This document shows, piece by piece, positions 34,989 through 44,716 of a stretch of 64,000 nucleotides of DNA (the stretch's first letter is position 1; each line of letters begins with the position of its first letter). The notes beneath the pieces are model-generated. The model was not told the origin of the DNA and did not search any database. It worked only from the letters and a program-made list of their open reading frames with translations. The DNA lies in NCBI GenBank assembly GCA_031178005.1, contig JAPSJV010000015.1:1-64000 (forward strand), written 5' to 3'. The position numbers were made by a program, and so were the translations under genes. This stretch comes from Pseudarthrobacter sp. (lineage in GTDB: Bacteria; Actinomycetota; Actinomycetes; Actinomycetales; Micrococcaceae).

Positions 34989-35639
34989 CTACTCCGACGG
35001 CTTCAGCTTGATGTTGATCATCTTCAGGTCGTCCGTGCCCTCGAACCGGTAAGCAAGATCAATGCGGGTTTCCCCGCAGGTGATGAGGCCTGCCACGTCT
35101 GCGGATTTGACGCCGTTCTCGGTGGCGGCGCTGACGCTGTTGTAGGCCGGCGTGCAGGACTCGTCCATGTTCAGGGTGGCGATGCCGGATACAAAGTCCT
35201 CGTGGGAAATCTGTTCCTGCAACGCCGGATCCAGGTAGTCGTACGCCCTGTCCGATTCGCCGGCTATGACCAGCTTGGTGAAGTCATCCGCGAGGTCCTT
35301 GGCCTGGCCGGTAGCACCGCCGGCGATACCGACCAGGACAAAAACGCCGACGCCCACCAGGACGATGCCTGCGGCGACGATGCCGAGGATGATGTAGAGG
35401 CCCTTTCGGCTCTTGGGCCGGGGCTGCTGTCCGGGAAGGCCGAAGGGCGGCGGCGGTGCTTGCTGGCCGTAAGGCGGCGGTGGCTGCTGGCCGTAGGACG
35501 ACGGGGCGTAGCTTCCCTGCTGTTCCGGCGGAGGTCCGTAGGAAGTTGCCGCCGACGACGGAGGAGCCGGGGGAGCGGGAGGCGGCGTCAGGCCGGCCTC
35601 CGGGGAACCCGGCTGGTACGGTTCCTGGGGACTGCTCAA
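34989..35639 (-). CDS. Pro-rich membrane-anchored protein with extracellular domain
   Basis: The product is about 216 aa. Residues 1-75 are Pro/Gln/Tyr-rich and disordered, then a Lys/Arg cluster PRPKSRKG and one membrane segment (about 80-105), then an outside domain of about 105 aa with two Cys (SCTPAY and ITCGE) that may form a disulfide; it resembles DUF4878-like lumazine-binding folds. A TTG at 35639 has GGAAAGG 7 nt upstream; a GTG at 35705 is in frame without a ribosome site. Function unknown. Confidence 0.7.
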   Translation of the reverse strand: MSSPQEPYQPGSPEAGLTPPPAPPAPPSSAATSYGPPPEQQGSYAPSSYGQQPPPPYGQQAPPPPFGLPGQQPRPKSRKGLYIILGIVAAGIVLVGVGVFVLVGIAGGATGQAKDLADDFTKLVIAGESDRAYDYLDPALQEQISHEDFVSGIATLNMDESCTPAYNSVSAATENGVKSADVAGLITCGETRIDLAYRFEGTDDLKMINIKLKPSE

Positions 35640-35752
35640 GGTGGAGCCTTTCCGGCGGGATCTAAAAAATCCGCCTGGTTGCTTGGACCGCCAGGCCCGC
35701 CGCACTTATTTCAACGTGTAACAGCCTATAGCCCCGCCGGTCCTTCCAGTGG

Positions 35753-36220
35753 CTAGCCCTGCCCGCGGTCCAGCAGCGGCTGCACCCTGTACGGGATCAT
35801 CTCCCGCATGGCAAGGGCTGTGTCCGTCCGGTCAACGCCGTCGCAGGCCAGGATTTTCCCATTGATGCGGAACAGGTCCTCGGCGTCGACGGCCACCACC
35901 CTGAGCAGGAGGTCTGCCGAGCCGGTCAGCCCGAACCCTTCGAGAATCTCCGGAATGCCGGCCAGGTCCTTCGCCAGCGCACCGAGCTTTTGCTGCTGGA
36001 CGTGAACGGAGATAAACGCCATCAGCGGGTAGCCCAGCGACGTCGGATTGATCCGGCGTTCGAAGGACAGGAAGACGTGTTTCTTCTCCAGTTGGGCCAT
36101 CCGGGCCTGGACAGTGTTGCGGGACAGCCCCAACTTTTGGGCAAGGGCCACCACTGTGCGGGCGGGGTCCTTGGCCAGTGCCGAAAGGAGTCGTGTGTCC
36201 GTGCCATCCAAAGCTTGCAT
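35753..36220 (-). CDS. Lrp/AsnC-family transcriptional regulator
   Basis: The product is 155 aa. An N-terminal helix-turn-helix (TVVALAQKLGLSRNTVQARMAQLE) precedes an Lrp/AsnC ligand-binding RAM domain (ISVHVQQQKLGALAKDLAGIPEI and GSADLLLRVVAVDAEDL). It is divergent from bkdABC, like BkdR next to the bkd operon of Pseudomonas, so it probably senses a branched-chain amino acid or keto acid. The ATG at 36220 gives the typical short N-terminus; ATG at 36241 is possible. Confidence 0.9.
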   Translation of the reverse strand: MQALDGTDTRLLSALAKDPARTVVALAQKLGLSRNTVQARMAQLEKKHVFLSFERRINPTSLGYPLMAFISVHVQQQKLGALAKDLAGIPEILEGFGLTGSADLLLRVVAVDAEDLFRINGKILACDGVDRTDTALAMREMIPYRVQPLLDRGQG

Positions 36221-36304
36221 AATGCGCAAGGCTAGCACGGTCATTCGACCCAAAATAGGGCACTTTGCTCAGTTTTAGCCGGATCAGTTGTACCCCTTGT
36301 TCAT

Positions 36305-36320
36305 TGTGAGTAGGGTCACA
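36305..36320. promoter_or_regulatory. Perfect CRP/GlxR consensus site before bkdA
   Basis: TGTGA-GTAGGG-TCACA matches all ten defined positions of the CRP-family consensus. It lies between the divergent lrp and bkdA genes, about 100 bp before the bkdA start and 85 bp before the lrp start. Carbon-source control of branched-chain keto acid oxidation is likely. Confidence 0.75.
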
Positions 36321-36411
36321 AATAACGGGTAAAGGTGCCCGGCGGACCTGCCGCGGCGGGATCACAAGTCCCTCTGCGAACGGTCAAAAAGGACGTCGGA
36401 GGTTGACGAAC

Positions 36412-37542
36412 GTGATCACAGAACACAAGGGAGCCCGGCATCCAGGGCTGGTCCAGTTGATAACTCCGGACGGGGAGCGGGTCAGCCACCCTGAATACGA
36501 TCCATGGGTGCAGGACGTTGGCGACGATCAGCTGGTGGGCCTGTATACGGACATGGTCATCGTCCGCCGCATTGACACCGAGGCCACGGCTTTGCAACGC
36601 CAGGGCGAGTTGGCCCTGTGGCCGCCGCTGCTGGGCCAGGAAGCGGCCCAGGTAGGTTCCGCGCGGGTGGTCCGTACCGAGGACTTCATCTTTTCCAGCT
36701 ACCGGGAAAACGGCGTGGCCTGGTGCCGCGGAGTGGAACTTCCAGACATCATCCGGATGTGGCGGGGCAACGCCGCCTCCGGTTGGGATCCCTACACGGT
36801 CAACATGGCGGCGCCGCAGATCATCATTGGCGCCCAGACCCTCCATGCCACCGGATATGCCATGGGCATCCAGTTTGACGGTGCAGATACTGCCGCCATC
36901 ACCTACTTCGGCGATGGCGCTACAAGCCAGGGCGACGTCAACGAGGCCCTGGTCTTTGCCGCCAGTTTCCAGGTGCCTGTGGTGTTTTTCTGCCAGAACA
37001 ACCACTGGGCCATCTCCGAGCCGGTGGCACTGCAGGCCCATACCCGTATTGCAGACCGGGCCCCGGGCTTTGGTATCCCGTCAATGCAGGTGGACGGCAA
37101 CGATGTCCTTGCCGTGATGGCTGCCACCCGGATCGCCATGGACCGGGCCCGGCGCGGCGGCGGGCCAACCTTCATCGAGGCAGTGACGTACAGGATGGGT
37201 CCGCACACCACGGCAGACGATCCCACCCGCTACCGTGACCCCAACGAGCTGGAAGACTGGGCCGCCAAGGATCCGTTGAAGCGGGTCAAAGCACTGCTGG
37301 AGCGGAAGGGGCTGCTCACGGACCAGTTGCTGGACGAGGTGGAAGGCAAGGCCAACGACGTGGCCCGCCAGCTGCGCAAAGCCTGCGTGGAGATGCCGGA
37401 CCCGGCGCCGTCGGATGTTTTCCGGCACGTCTACAGCACTCCGAATACCTGGCTGGACCGCCAGGAGGAGCATTACTCCCGCTATCTGGCCTCCCTCGGT
37501 GATCCCGCGGCGGCCAACCAGGCTGAAGGAGCCACGCGATGA
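36412..37542 (+). CDS. bkdA: Branched-chain 2-oxoacid dehydrogenase E1 alpha
   Basis: The product is 376 aa. The thiamine diphosphate motif GDG-x(n)-NN is complete (GDGATSQGDVNEALVFAA ... QNNHWAIS). With BkdB it decarboxylates branched-chain 2-oxoacids. SYRENGVAW and YRMGPHTTADDPTRYR are E1 alpha signatures. The bkd rather than pdh assignment rests on the divergent Lrp and the adjacent leucine operon. GTG at 36412 is 9 nt after GGAGG; the TTG at 36403 is too close to it. Confidence 0.9.
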   Translation: MITEHKGARHPGLVQLITPDGERVSHPEYDPWVQDVGDDQLVGLYTDMVIVRRIDTEATALQRQGELALWPPLLGQEAAQVGSARVVRTEDFIFSSYRENGVAWCRGVELPDIIRMWRGNAASGWDPYTVNMAAPQIIIGAQTLHATGYAMGIQFDGADTAAITYFGDGATSQGDVNEALVFAASFQVPVVFFCQNNHWAISEPVALQAHTRIADRAPGFGIPSMQVDGNDVLAVMAATRIAMDRARRGGGPTFIEAVTYRMGPHTTADDPTRYRDPNELEDWAAKDPLKRVKALLERKGLLTDQLLDEVEGKANDVARQLRKACVEMPDPAPSDVFRHVYSTPNTWLDRQEEHYSRYLASLGDPAAANQAEGATR

Positions 37543-38549
37543 CCACCATGACTTTCGGCGCCGCCATCAACGCCGGACTCCGCAAATCCCTGGAAAACGA
37601 TCCCAAGGTTGTCCTGATGGGCGAGGACATCGGAACCCTGGGCGGGGTCTTCAGGATTACCGACGGGCTGCAGAAGGACTTCGGCAAGCACCGCGTTATT
37701 GATACCCCGCTCGCTGAGTCCGGAATCATGGGCACGGCCGTGGGCCTGGCTTACCGTGGATACCGTCCCGTGGTGGAGATACAGTTTGACGGCTTCATCT
37801 ACCCGGCCTTTGACCAGATTGTCTGCCAGGTGGCCAAGATGCATTACCGGACCCGCGGCGCAGTGACCCTGCCCATCACCATCCGGGTGCCTTTCGGCGG
37901 CGGCATCGGTTCACCCGAGCACCACTCCGAATCCCCGGAGGCCTACTTCACGCACACCTCAGGCCTGCGCGTGGTCAGCGTATCCAACCCCCAGGACGCC
38001 TACACCATGGTCCAGCAGGCCATCAGCTGCAACGATCCCGTCCTGTTCTTCGAGCCCAAGCGCCGCTATCACGACAAGGGCGAGGTGGACCTCGGAATAG
38101 ACCCGGCGAGTGCCCCGGATATGGGATCCGCGGCGGTGGCCACTCCGGGAACTGATGTCACGCTGGTCACCTACGGGCCACTCGTCAAGACGGCACGGGA
38201 TGCCGCACTGGCGGCCGCGGACGACGGCATTTCCATCGAAGTCATTGACCTGCGCTCGCTGTCGCCGGTGGACTACTCCACCGTGGAAGCCTCCGTGCGG
38301 AAAACCGGCCGGCTGGTGATCACCCATGAAGCGGGCCAGTCCGGCGGTGTTGGTGCGGAGGTCGCGGCCAGCATCACCGAACGCTGCTTCCATTACCTGG
38401 AGTCCGCGCCCGTCCGGGTTACCGGTTTCGATATCCCGTACCCCTATTCCAAGCTGGAGATGCATCATCTTCCGGACCTGGACCGCATCCTGGATGGCGT
38501 GGACCGTGCCCTGAACCGGCCCAATTCCCTGAGCGGACTGGAAGGATGA
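37539..38549 (+). CDS. bkdB: Branched-chain 2-oxoacid dehydrogenase E1 beta
   Basis: The product is 336 aa. GEDIGTLGGVFRITDGLQKDFG and PLAESGIMGTAVGLAYRGYRPVVEIQF are E1 beta signatures, and PSHHSESPEA-like EHHSESPEAYF and FDIPYPYSKLE (end) complete it. It pairs with BkdA to form E1. Its ATG overlaps the bkdA stop by 4 nt, for coupled translation. Confidence 0.93.
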   Translation: MTTMTFGAAINAGLRKSLENDPKVVLMGEDIGTLGGVFRITDGLQKDFGKHRVIDTPLAESGIMGTAVGLAYRGYRPVVEIQFDGFIYPAFDQIVCQVAKMHYRTRGAVTLPITIRVPFGGGIGSPEHHSESPEAYFTHTSGLRVVSVSNPQDAYTMVQQAISCNDPVLFFEPKRRYHDKGEVDLGIDPASAPDMGSAAVATPGTDVTLVTYGPLVKTARDAALAAADDGISIEVIDLRSLSPVDYSTVEASVRKTGRLVITHEAGQSGGVGAEVAASITERCFHYLESAPVRVTGFDIPYPYSKLEMHHLPDLDRILDGVDRALNRPNSLSGLEG

Positions 38550-39904
38550 GCGCCACCATGATCAAGGAATTCAGGCTTCCCGACCTGGGCGAAGGCCTCA
38601 CCGAATCCGAAATCCTCAACTGGCGCGTCAACGTCGGGGACACCGTCACGCTTAACCAGGTGATTGCCGAGGTGGAAACGGCGAAGGCCGTGGTGGAACT
38701 GCCCTCGCCATTTGCCGGCGTTGTGACAGCCCTCCATGAATCTCCCGGAACCGTGGTGGAGGTAGGAAAGCCGATCGTTTCCTTTGAAGTGCCGGACGAC
38801 GGCGGCACCCAACCAAGTGCCAACGGGACCGGTGCTGCCGCGGACGAAGCGGCCGGTGCAGAGGCTAACCCCGCAAACGGGAGCGCGAAACGCGAGCCCA
38901 ACCTGGTGGGGTACGGCGCCATGGTGGAGCATTCCGGGCGGCCGCAGCGCCGTCGTCGTGCGGGCATTGCGCCGGCAGTTCCAGCGGCCCCAGTGGCACC
39001 CGAGGCGACTGCTTCAACCAGTGCGGCGGAGCCTGCCGAAAGGCCGCGCTCCACGCCGCCGGTCAGGAAGCTGGCCAGGGACCTGGGAGTGGACCTCGCA
39101 TCAGTGGCCGGCAGCGGCGACCGCGGATTGATTACCAGGGAGGATGTGCTGGGTGCGGCCGGGAAGGCATCTGAATCGGGCACGGCTGCACCGTCGGACG
39201 GGCAGCGGGAAACCCGGACGCCGATCAAGGGCGTGCGCAAGGCAACAGCCTCCGCCATGGTGGCCAGTGCCTTCACCGCGCCGCACGTCACGGAGTTCCT
39301 CACGGTGGATGTCACCCCTGCCATGGAATTCCTGGACCGGCTGAGGTCCGGCAAGGAGTTTGCCGGGGTGAAACTCACCCCGCTGACCTTGGTGGCACGG
39401 GCTGTCCTGATTGCGCTGAAACGGAATCCGGCACTGAATTCGGCCTGGGACGAGGCCGGCCAGGAGATCATCCAGTTCAACTACGTCAACCTGGGCATCG
39501 CAGCGGCGACGCCCAGGGGGCTGCTGGTCCCCAATATCAAGGACGCGGACGCGCTCTCCTTCCAGGACCTGGCCGAGGCCCTTGCCGGGCTCGCAGAAAC
39601 GGCACGCGCCGGGAAGACCAGTCCCGCACAGCTCAGCGGCGGCACCATCTCCATCACTAATATCGGCGTATTTGGTATTGATGCGGGAACGCCCATCCTG
39701 AATCCTGGCGAGGCCGCGATCCTGGCTGTCGGCGCCGTGCGGCGGATGCCGTGGGAGTACAGGGGCAAAGTCAAGCTGCGGCAGGTCCTGACGCTCAGCC
39801 TGTCCTTCGACCACCGCCTGGTGGATGGCGAACAGGGTTCACGTTTCCTGGCCGAGGTCGGCAGGCTGCTGGCCGATCCGGCGCTGGCCCTGACCATGGC
39901 ATAG
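38546..39904 (+). CDS. bkdC: Branched-chain 2-oxoacid dehydrogenase E2 (dihydrolipoyl acyltransferase)
   Basis: The product is 452 aa. One lipoyl domain with lipoyl-Lys47 in VETAKAVVE, an Ala/Pro-rich linker, a peripheral subunit-binding domain (PPVRKLARDLGVDLASVAGSG, about 170-205), and a catalytic domain with SFDHRLVDG (His423, Asp427). It transfers the acyl group to CoA. It overlaps bkdB by 4 nt. No E3 (lpd) gene is in the window, so E3 must come from elsewhere. A second in-frame ATG at 38558 is possible. Confidence 0.93.
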   Translation: MSATMIKEFRLPDLGEGLTESEILNWRVNVGDTVTLNQVIAEVETAKAVVELPSPFAGVVTALHESPGTVVEVGKPIVSFEVPDDGGTQPSANGTGAAADEAAGAEANPANGSAKREPNLVGYGAMVEHSGRPQRRRRAGIAPAVPAAPVAPEATASTSAAEPAERPRSTPPVRKLARDLGVDLASVAGSGDRGLITREDVLGAAGKASESGTAAPSDGQRETRTPIKGVRKATASAMVASAFTAPHVTEFLTVDVTPAMEFLDRLRSGKEFAGVKLTPLTLVARAVLIALKRNPALNSAWDEAGQEIIQFNYVNLGIAAATPRGLLVPNIKDADALSFQDLAEALAGLAETARAGKTSPAQLSGGTISITNIGVFGIDAGTPILNPGEAAILAVGAVRRMPWEYRGKVKLRQVLTLSLSFDHRLVDGEQGSRFLAEVGRLLADPALALTMA

Positions 39905-39949
39905 GGCGCCGCTGCCGCCTGGCCCTGGACCGCTTGAGCCTCTCCCGCA

Positions 39950-40013
39950 TGAGCGGCCCTGGCCCGCAAAAGCGGTGCTGGCCAGCAACGCTTTTGCGGG
40001 CCAGGGCCGCTCA
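39950..40013. repeat. 64-bp nested perfect palindrome
   Basis: Perfect 25-bp inverted arms (39950-39974 with 39989-40013) start TGAGCGGCCCTGGCCCGCAA and flank a 14-nt centre that itself contains the 12-bp palindrome TGCTGGCCAGCA (39976-39987). It lies between the convergent bkdC and TetR genes, where it could terminate both; no T run follows. It resembles a REP-type dispersed element. Copy number elsewhere cannot be seen here. Confidence 0.85.
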
Positions 40014-40035
40014 CATCGGCAGGGCCGCTTGGCGG

Positions 40036-40692
40036 TCAGGCCACCATCAGGGCGGCCAAGGCCATCCGTTCCAGCACCGGGGCGGCGGATTTCACTGCGA
40101 TCCGCCGCCCGTGGGCGCGCACCGAATGTGGTGTGGAGTTGATCAGGCCGAAGGCCGCATGTGCGCGCATCCGCAGTTCGGCAGTGTCCAGCTTCGGATG
40201 GATGGCGGTGAGCACGTCCACCCAAAGTTCCACATACTGCCGCTGCAATTGACGGACTTTAGCCTGGTCCTCGCCGGTCAGGCTGCTGAAATCCCGGTCC
40301 TGGACCCGGATGACGTCCGGCTGGTTCAGAGCGAAGTCCACCTGGAAGGCCACGAGTCCCTCCAAAGCCGCCATGCCGCCGTCGGCAGCGGAAACCACGG
40401 ATTGTCCGCCGGACAACAGGTCTTGGCTGACGGAAAGCAGCAGGGCACCCAGGACTGCCTGCTTGCCCGGGAAATGCCGGTAGACGGCGGGCCCGCTGAC
40501 GCCGGCGGCCGCACCAAGGTCCTCAATGGAGACGCGGCTGAAGCCTTCGCGGGCGAACAGCGCGGACGCGGCGGAAAGCAGTGCCTGGCGGCGGTTCTCT
40601 TTCGCCTGGCTCCGTTGTGTTGGGGGAGCGCTCAGTGCAGTGCCGGATGCGGCCTGGACCGGCGGCTCGGAGCGGGGAAGTGGTGCGGGCAT
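40036..40692 (-). CDS. TetR-family transcriptional regulator
   Basis: The product is 218 aa. A long disordered N-terminus precedes the helix-turn-helix (ALLSAASALFAREGFSRVSIEDLGAAAGVSGPAVYRHFPGK, key residues GFSRVS and VYRHF; about 30-75), and the ligand domain follows. ATG at 40692 has AGGAGG 4 nt upstream. It is divergent from the leucine-degradation operon, with two GTTA-N8-TAAC sites between them, and probably represses accD1-citE until an acyl-CoA inducer binds. Confidence 0.9.
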   Translation of the reverse strand: MPAPLPRSEPPVQAASGTALSAPPTQRSQAKENRRQALLSAASALFAREGFSRVSIEDLGAAAGVSGPAVYRHFPGKQAVLGALLLSVSQDLLSGGQSVVSAADGGMAALEGLVAFQVDFALNQPDVIRVQDRDFSSLTGEDQAKVRQLQRQYVELWVDVLTAIHPKLDTAELRMRAHAAFGLINSTPHSVRAHGRRIAVKSAAPVLERMALAALMVA

Positions 40693-40756
40693 TTTGCCTC
40701 CTGGGAGCTGCTTAATCCACCGTGCCGGCGCGGCTTTGCGTGTGGTGGACTTCACA

Positions 40757-40772
40757 GTTAATAGAGACTAAC
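40757..40772. promoter_or_regulatory. TetR-type operator site 1 upstream of accD1
   Basis: GTTA-ATAGAGAC-TAAC. It shares outer GTTA/TAAC and inner T (position 6) and A (position 11) with the sites at 40783 and 20998, and lies 26 bp (centre to centre) from the second site. Confidence 0.65.
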
Positions 40773-40782
40773 CTGAATTACA

Positions 40783-40798
40783 GTTATTCGTCATTAAC
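40783..40798. promoter_or_regulatory. TetR-type operator site 2 upstream of accD1
   Basis: GTTA-TTCGTCAT-TAAC. Same pattern as site 1 and as the palindrome at 20998 (GTTA-CTGGTCAG-TAAC). TTAACCGA also occurs twice here (40794 and 40810) as direct repeats. Confidence 0.65.
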
Positions 40799-40890
40799 CG
40801 AAACTTATGTTAACCGACACAGCTGCCACTCACTGAAACTGCTGTACGGAGGGACCCCGCTGGGGCCGCCGGCAGGGAGGACGTTCGTCA

Positions 40891-42498
40891 ATGGAGACAC
40901 TCGCCAGCCGCGTGGATGCCGGAAGCCCGGAGTTCGCGGCAAATGCCAAGGCGCAGGCCGGCCTTGCAGATGAGTTGCGTACCCGGCTGGCGGAAACCGC
41001 CCAGGGCGGGCCCGCGGCTTCCAGGGAGCGGCACCTGGCCCGCGGCAAACTCCTGCCGAGGGAACGGATTGAACAACTGCTGGATAACAGCAGCCCTTTC
41101 CTGGAAATTGCCCCGCTGGCGGCCACCGGGATGTACAACGACGAATCTCCCGGAGCCGGTGTCATCGCAGGCATCGGCCTGGTGCATGGCCGCCACGTGC
41201 TGGTCATCTCGAACGACGCCACCGTCAAGGGCGGAACGTATTACCCGCTGACGGTCAAGAAGCACCTCCGGGCGCAGGAAATCGCCCTTGAGAACAGGCT
41301 GCCGTGCATCTACCTGGTGGACTCCGGCGGCGCTTTCCTTCCCAAACAGGACGAGGTCTTCCCTGACCGGGACCACTTCGGCAGGATTTTCTACAACCAG
41401 GCGAGGATGTCTGCCGCCAAAATCCCGCAACTGGCGGCCGTATTGGGCTCGTGCACAGCCGGTGGCGCGTACGTTCCCGCGATGAGCGATGAAACGGTGA
41501 TTGTCCGCAACCAGGGCACCATCTTCCTGGGCGGACCACCGCTGGTGAAGGCCGCCATCGGCGAAATTGTCACCGCGGAGGAGCTTGGCGGCGGCGAGGT
41601 GCACTCAAAAATCTCCGGCGTTACCGACCACCTTGCCGAAAACGACGAGCATGCCCTGCAGATCATCAGGGACATCGTCGCCACCCTGCCCAAACCGGCG
41701 GCGTCGGCCTGGGAGGTGGCGGCCGCCGTCGAACCATCCGTTGACCCTGCAGGGCTTTATGGTGCGGTGCCCGTGGACGTCAATGCGCAGTACGACGTTC
41801 ACGAGGTGATTGCCCGGCTGGTGGACGGCAGCAGGTTCCACGAATTCAAGAAGGAGTATGGAACAACCCTCGTCACCGGATTCGCCTGGATCCACGGACA
41901 CCCGGTAGGCATAGTCGCCAACAACGGTGTCCTGTTCAGCGAATCGTCCCTGAAGGGTGCGCATTTCATCGAACTCTGCGACCAACGGGGGATCCCGCTG
42001 CTGTTCCTGCAGAATATTTCCGGATTTATGGTGGGCAAGGACGCGGAGCAGGGCGGCATTGCCCGTAACGGGGCTAAGATGGTCACCGCCGTTGCCACCG
42101 CCAGGGTTCCAAAACTCACAGTGGTAATCGGCGGCTCCTTCGGCGCCGGCAACTACTCCATGTGCGGCAGGGCCTACTCCCCACGGTTCCTCTGGATGTG
42201 GCCCGCAGCCCGCATCTCGGTCATGGGCGGCAACCAGGCCTCAAGCGTCCTGGCAACGGTCAAACGCGACCAGTTCGACGCTGCCGGCAAGGAATGGTCC
42301 GCCGTGGAAGAGGAAGCCTTTAAAGCTCCCATCCGGCAGCAGTACGAGGACCAGGGAAGTCCGTACTATTCAACGGCCCGGCTCTGGGACGATGCCGTCA
42401 TCGATCCCTCGGATACCCGCACCGTCCTGGGACTGGCCCTGGACGTCGTCTCCCGCAGCCCGTTGCCGGAGACCTCCTTCGGCCTCTTCAGGATGTGA
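40891..42498 (+). CDS. accD1: Acyl-CoA carboxylase beta subunit (methylcrotonyl-CoA type)
   Basis: The product is 535 aa. It carries carboxyl transfer from biotin to 3-methylcrotonyl-CoA. [57 protein letters not shown] and [27 protein letters not shown] all match the MCC beta branch, unlike AccD5-type propionyl carboxylases. GGGAGG precedes the ATG. First gene of a seven-gene operon ending at 48889. Confidence 0.92.
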   Translation: METLASRVDAGSPEFAANAKAQAGLADELRTRLAETAQGGPAASRERHLARGKLLPRERIEQLLDNSSPFLEIAPLAATGMYNDESPGAGVIAGIGLVHGRHVLVISNDATVKGGTYYPLTVKKHLRAQEIALENRLPCIYLVDSGGAFLPKQDEVFPDRDHFGRIFYNQARMSAAKIPQLAAVLGSCTAGGAYVPAMSDETVIVRNQGTIFLGGPPLVKAAIGEIVTAEELGGGEVHSKISGVTDHLAENDEHALQIIRDIVATLPKPAASAWEVAAAVEPSVDPAGLYGAVPVDVNAQYDVHEVIARLVDGSRFHEFKKEYGTTLVTGFAWIHGHPVGIVANNGVLFSESSLKGAHFIELCDQRGIPLLFLQNISGFMVGKDAEQGGIARNGAKMVTAVATARVPKLTVVIGGSFGAGNYSMCGRAYSPRFLWMWPAARISVMGGNQASSVLATVKRDQFDAAGKEWSAVEEEAFKAPIRQQYEDQGSPYYSTARLWDDAVIDPSDTRTVLGLALDVVSRSPLPETSFGLFRM

Positions 42499-42502
42499 CC
42501 GC

Positions 42503-44716
42503 ATGAGCCATGACCTTCCCTCCCCGCCCGCAGGAACAACAAGGGTTGTTCCCTTCCACACAGTACTGATCGCCAACCGGGGTGAGATCGCCTGTCGGAT
42601 CATCAGGACGCTGCGGCGGATGGGCATCCGCTCCGTCGCCGTGTACAGCGACGCCGACGCCGGTGCGCGCCACGTGCAGGAGGCTGACGCTGCCGTCCGG
42701 ATCGGCACCGCCGCGGCGGCAGAGAGTTACCTCAACATAGATGCTTTGGTACGGGCCTGCAAAGAGTCGGGGGCGGAGGCGGTCCACCCGGGCTACGGCT
42801 TCCTCAGCGAGAACGCGCTTTTTGCTGAAGCACTCCAGGCCGCGGGGGTCACCTTCATCGGGCCGCCGGTGGATGCGCTCACTGTCATGGGGGACAAGAT
42901 CCGCTCCAAGAACCATGTGGCCGGCTATGGGGTGCCGGTGGTTCCGGGCATAGCGAAGCCGGGGCTTACCGACGCGGACCTGGCCGCGGCTGCCGACGAG
43001 GTGGGGTACCCGCTCCTGATCAAGCCCTCCGCAGGTGGCGGGGGCAAGGGCATGCATGTGGTGATGCAGCCCGCTGACCTCCCCGGGACGCTCCTCACCG
43101 CACGGCGGGTGGCCGCGGCCGCTTTCGGCGACGACACGTTGTTCCTGGAACGACTGGTGCGGACGCCGCGCCACATTGAAGTCCAGATCCTGGCCGACGC
43201 CCACGGCAACGTCATCCACCTGGGGGAGCGCGAGTGCTCCCTGCAGCGCCGCCACCAGAAGGTCATTGAGGAAGCACCGTCACCGTTGCTGGAGTCGTTG
43301 CCCAACGGCGGGGCCATCCGCGCCAGGATCGGGGAGGCTGCCTGCCAGGCCGCCCGCAGCGTCAGCTATACGGGCGCCGGAACTGTTGAGTTCCTGGTCT
43401 CCGATGAGGCGCCGGAGGAGTTCTTCTTTATGGAGATGAACACCCGGCTCCAGGTGGAGCACCCGGTCACCGAGCTGGTCACCGGCTATGACCTGGTGGA
43501 ATGGCAGGTACGGATCGCCGCCGGCGAGGAGCTGACGGTGCGGCAGTCCGACGTCGGGCTTTACGGCCACGCGGTTGAAGCGCGTGTCTACGCCGAGCGT
43601 CCGGACCGCGACTTCCTGCCTTCCGCGGGCTCGGTCCTGCTGTTGGAGGAACAGCAGGACGGCGCCGGCGTCCCGGTGCCGCCGGCGTTGGCCGGTGCGC
43701 CCGTGATCCGGGTGGACTCATCCCTCTTGCAGGGCCTGGAAGTGTCTTCGAGCTACGACCCCATGCTCGCCAAGGTCATTGCCTGGTCCACAGACAGGCA
43801 ATCTGCTCTGGATGCCCTGGACAGTGCGCTCGCCGGCTACACAGCACTCGGGATCCACACCAATGTTGAGTATCTCCGGCTCCTTGTCAACGACGCCGAC
43901 GTCCGGGCCGGAAGGCTGGATACCGGATTGATCGAGCGGAAGCTGCCCGACCTCGCCTTCCGCACGGCGGCTGAGGCTGAATTGATCGCGGCAGCCTTAT
44001 CCGTCCAGGGCGAGGACGATGCCCGAAGGGCTGCGCCGGGTGCCCCAGCCGGTCCTTGGCACAGTGCCCGGGGGTGGAGGCTTGGCAGGCACTCGCCCTG
44101 GCGGATCAACCTGGCGCTTCCATCAGGGGAGCTTGTGACTGTCAGGCTGACGCCGGACGGCGGATCGTCCGGAACCTTCACGGTCCAGGTGGGTTCCGGC
44201 AGCGTACACCGTGCCTCCCTGCAATCCACCCGCTCCGGACACGCAGTCCTGACGCTCGACGGCGAATCCCTGGCATATGCGCTCGCCGCGGCTCCTGCCA
44301 CCGGTACCGGAGTCCGTGAACTGTTCCTGGGCGCCGAAGGCTGGTCCTGCCGCCTTGAGGTCCTGGACCGGGAAGCCCGGCTGGCAAGGGTGCTGGCCGC
44401 CGTCGAACGCGGGGCGGGGGCTGCCGATCCTGAAGTCCGCTCGCCTATGACGGGCACGGTGGTCCAGCTGGCGGTCCGGGACGGCGAGCACGTGGCGTCG
44501 GGCCAGGCGTTGGTGACCGTCGAAGCCATGAAGATGGAACACCAGCTGACTGCAGAGCTGGCCGGGGTGGTCCACCTCAGCGCCGAAACCGGGGACCTGG
44601 TCAGGGCCGGCCAGGTGCTGGCCACCATCCATCCGGGCCCGGAAACGGATCCGGAATCCGTAGCAGAGACACCCGAAATTCCAGAAGCCACCAACGGCAA
44701 GGGAGACCGGCCATGA
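42503..44716 (+). CDS. accA1: Acyl-CoA carboxylase biotin-carrying alpha subunit
   Basis: The product is 737 aa. It combines a biotin carboxylase ([20 protein letters not shown] at the start, [14 protein letters not shown] as the ATP-grasp loop, [15 protein letters not shown]) with a C-terminal biotinyl domain in which biotin attaches to EAMKMEH. It loads CO2 onto biotin for AccD1. The frame extends to 42392, but the ATG at 42503 lies 4 nt after the accD1 stop and gives the family N-terminus. It overlaps fadE19 by 4 nt. Confidence 0.93.
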   Translation: MSHDLPSPPAGTTRVVPFHTVLIANRGEIACRIIRTLRRMGIRSVAVYSDADAGARHVQEADAAVRIGTAAAAESYLNIDALVRACKESGAEAVHPGYGFLSENALFAEALQAAGVTFIGPPVDALTVMGDKIRSKNHVAGYGVPVVPGIAKPGLTDADLAAAADEVGYPLLIKPSAGGGGKGMHVVMQPADLPGTLLTARRVAAAAFGDDTLFLERLVRTPRHIEVQILADAHGNVIHLGERECSLQRRHQKVIEEAPSPLLESLPNGGAIRARIGEAACQAARSVSYTGAGTVEFLVSDEAPEEFFFMEMNTRLQVEHPVTELVTGYDLVEWQVRIAAGEELTVRQSDVGLYGHAVEARVYAERPDRDFLPSAGSVLLLEEQQDGAGVPVPPALAGAPVIRVDSSLLQGLEVSSSYDPMLAKVIAWSTDRQSALDALDSALAGYTALGIHTNVEYLRLLVNDADVRAGRLDTGLIERKLPDLAFRTAAEAELIAAALSVQGEDDARRAAPGAPAGPWHSARGWRLGRHSPWRINLALPSGELVTVRLTPDGGSSGTFTVQVGSGSVHRASLQSTRSGHAVLTLDGESLAYALAAAPATGTGVRELFLGAEGWSCRLEVLDREARLARVLAAVERGAGAADPEVRSPMTGTVVQLAVRDGEHVASGQALVTVEAMKMEHQLTAELAGVVHLSAETGDLVRAGQVLATIHPGPETDPESVAETPEIPEATNGKGDRP

